From positions 1-6,392 of the forward strand of contig QJVU01000544.1 of assembly GCA_003235605.1 (NCBI GenBank): DNA of 6,392 bases. The letters run 5' to 3'. Position 1 is the first letter of the stretch, and the number at the start of each line of letters is the position of its first letter. Below the pieces are notes generated by a model. That model did not search any database. It saw nothing but the letters and a program-made list of their open reading frames with translations, and had not been told where the DNA came from. Positions 5,690 to 6,392 of this stretch are shown in pieces. This stretch comes from Planctomycetota bacterium. Lineage in GTDB: Bacteria; Planctomycetota; UBA1135; UBA2386. The translations under genes were made by a program, and so were the position numbers.

Positions 5690-6392
5690 GTTGCGACCTC
5701 CAGGACGACCTTGCCGAACACCTCCCGATCCTCCAGCAGCCTGTGGGCCTTCGCCACCTGGTCCAGGGGCAGGACGTGATCCACGACCGGCCGCAGCCGT
5801 CCCTGGCTGACCAGCCGGATGATCCGCAGCAGGTCACCCTTGCTGCCCATGGTGTTGCCCAGGATCTCCAGGTTCTTGAAGAAGACCTGGCGCAGGTTGA
5901 TGGTCACCTCGTGGCCGGCGGTGGCACCGCAGGTCACCAGCCGGCCCCCCGCCCCGAGACAACGCATGCTGCCGGCAAAAGTGGCGGCACCGACGTGCTC
6001 GAAGACCACGTCCACGCCGGCACGACCGCGAAGCGTCCGCACCTCCTGAACGAAGTCCCGCTCTTGGTAGTTGATGCCATGGTCGGCGCCGAGCCTGAGG
6101 GCAGCGGTGCACTTCTGGTCGGTGCCGGCGGTGGCGATCACCGTCGCGCCCAACAGCCTGGCGATCTGGATCGCGGCGCTGCCGACGCCAGAGCCGCCCC
6201 CATGGATCAACACGGTCTCCCCAGGCTGAAGGCGAGCCCTGGTGACCAACATCGACCATGCGGTCTGGAACGAGAGGCCAAAGGCCGCCGACTCGGGGAA
6301 CGAGAGGTTCTGGGGTCTTGGCGCCACGTTCTGGTCCGGCACGACGACGAACTCGGCGCAGCAGCCGTCCCGAGACTCCCCCAGGATCCCGT
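5686..6392 (-). CDS. MDR-superfamily zinc-type alcohol dehydrogenase / NADPH:quinone oxidoreductase (5' partial)
   Basis: The visible 234 residues are the greater part of a medium-chain dehydrogenase/reductase, a cytosolic NAD(P)H-dependent enzyme acting on alcohols, enoyl thioesters or quinones. The reading frame stays open to the window edge, so roughly the first 100 residues of the catalytic GroES-like domain are missing. A GTG at 6340-6342 is an internal valine and not the start, because family-like sequence (GESRDGCCAEFVVVPDQN) continues upstream. The linker SAAFGLSFQTAWSMLVTRARLQPGE and the nucleotide-binding motif VLIHGGGSGVGSAAIQIA (visible residues 60-77) are typical. Further Rossmann blocks follow: LGADHGINYQ, VDVVFEHVGAATF and GGRLVTCGATAGHEV. 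The C-terminus HRLLEDREVFGKVVLEV is the standard MDR ending. The substrate cannot be assigned. Pairing with a hydroxyacyl-CoA dehydrogenase makes a role in acyl-CoA or related carbon metabolism plausible, which is inference. Confidence 0.93.
   Translation of the reverse strand, partial: GILGESRDGCCAEFVVVPDQNVAPRPQNLSFPESAAFGLSFQTAWSMLVTRARLQPGETVLIHGGGSGVGSAAIQIARLLGATVIATAGTDQKCTAALRLGADHGINYQERDFVQEVRTLRGRAGVDVVFEHVGAATFAGSMRCLGAGGRLVTCGATAGHEVTINLRQVFFKNLEILGNTMGSKGDLLRIIRLVSQGRLRPVVDHVLPLDQVAKAHRLLEDREVFGKVVLEVAT
5690..5701 (-). promoter_or_regulatory. Shine-Dalgarno site and ATGA coupling junction of the hydroxyacyl-CoA dehydrogenase gene
   Basis: GGAGG at 5697-5701 lies 7 nt before the ATG at 5687-5689. 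That ATG shares bases with the TGA of the oxidoreductase gene (5686-5688), giving a 4-bp ATGA overlap. This is a standard arrangement for coupled translation and supports both ends. Confidence 0.75.

Overview
The window is GC-rich bacterial DNA, densely coded, with strong G/C bias at third codon positions. A lipobox lipoprotein and two proteins with Sec-type signal peptides point to a Gram-negative cell. Large secreted M14 peptidases of the kind seen here are common in phyla such as Acidobacteriota, Planctomycetota and Gemmatimonadota, but the sequence does not let me name the lineage.

Layout. Bases 1-353 (+) hold the last 116 residues of an HSP90-type chaperone (htpG). Bases 433-1086 (+) encode an unrecognised lipoprotein. 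From 1092 to the right edge everything reads on the minus strand and looks like one operon. In transcription order it holds an MDR-family zinc-type alcohol dehydrogenase/quinone oxidoreductase (5686-6392, N-terminus outside the window), a 3-hydroxybutyryl-CoA dehydrogenase (4820-5689, 4-bp ATGA overlap), a secreted M14 zinc carboxypeptidase (2041-4797) and a secreted two-domain thioredoxin-like protein (1092-2024). The operon promoter lies outside the window. The lipoprotein gene and the operon converge with a 5-bp gap.

The main result is the last gene. A plain six-frame reading splits it into a 187-codon ORF ending in TGA and a second 100-codon ORF with no proper start. Both lie in the same frame, and the only stop between them is the UGA at 1461-1463. 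The two halves form one protein with tandem thioredoxin-like domains. The UGA falls exactly where the first cysteine of the second CxxC motif should be: domain 1 reads C-E-W-C-H-K-L and domain 2 reads U-T-W-C-H-R-L. Fifteen bases after the UGA's first downstream base region begins a perfect 8-bp stem with a 4-nt AGUU loop, the loop starting 22 nt past the UGA, which fits a bacterial SECIS element. I therefore annotate it as a selenoprotein with a UxxC redox centre, usually mis-annotated as a truncated ORF or pseudogene. UGA also ends this gene and two neighbours, so it is not a general reassignment of the codon.

How the genes may work together. The two upstream enzymes are soluble oxidoreductases of CoA/quinone-type metabolism. 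The two downstream products are exported. The exported peptidase has eight cysteines in its mature part and sits directly upstream of the exported Sec/Cys redox protein, so a redox-maintenance link is possible but is inference only.
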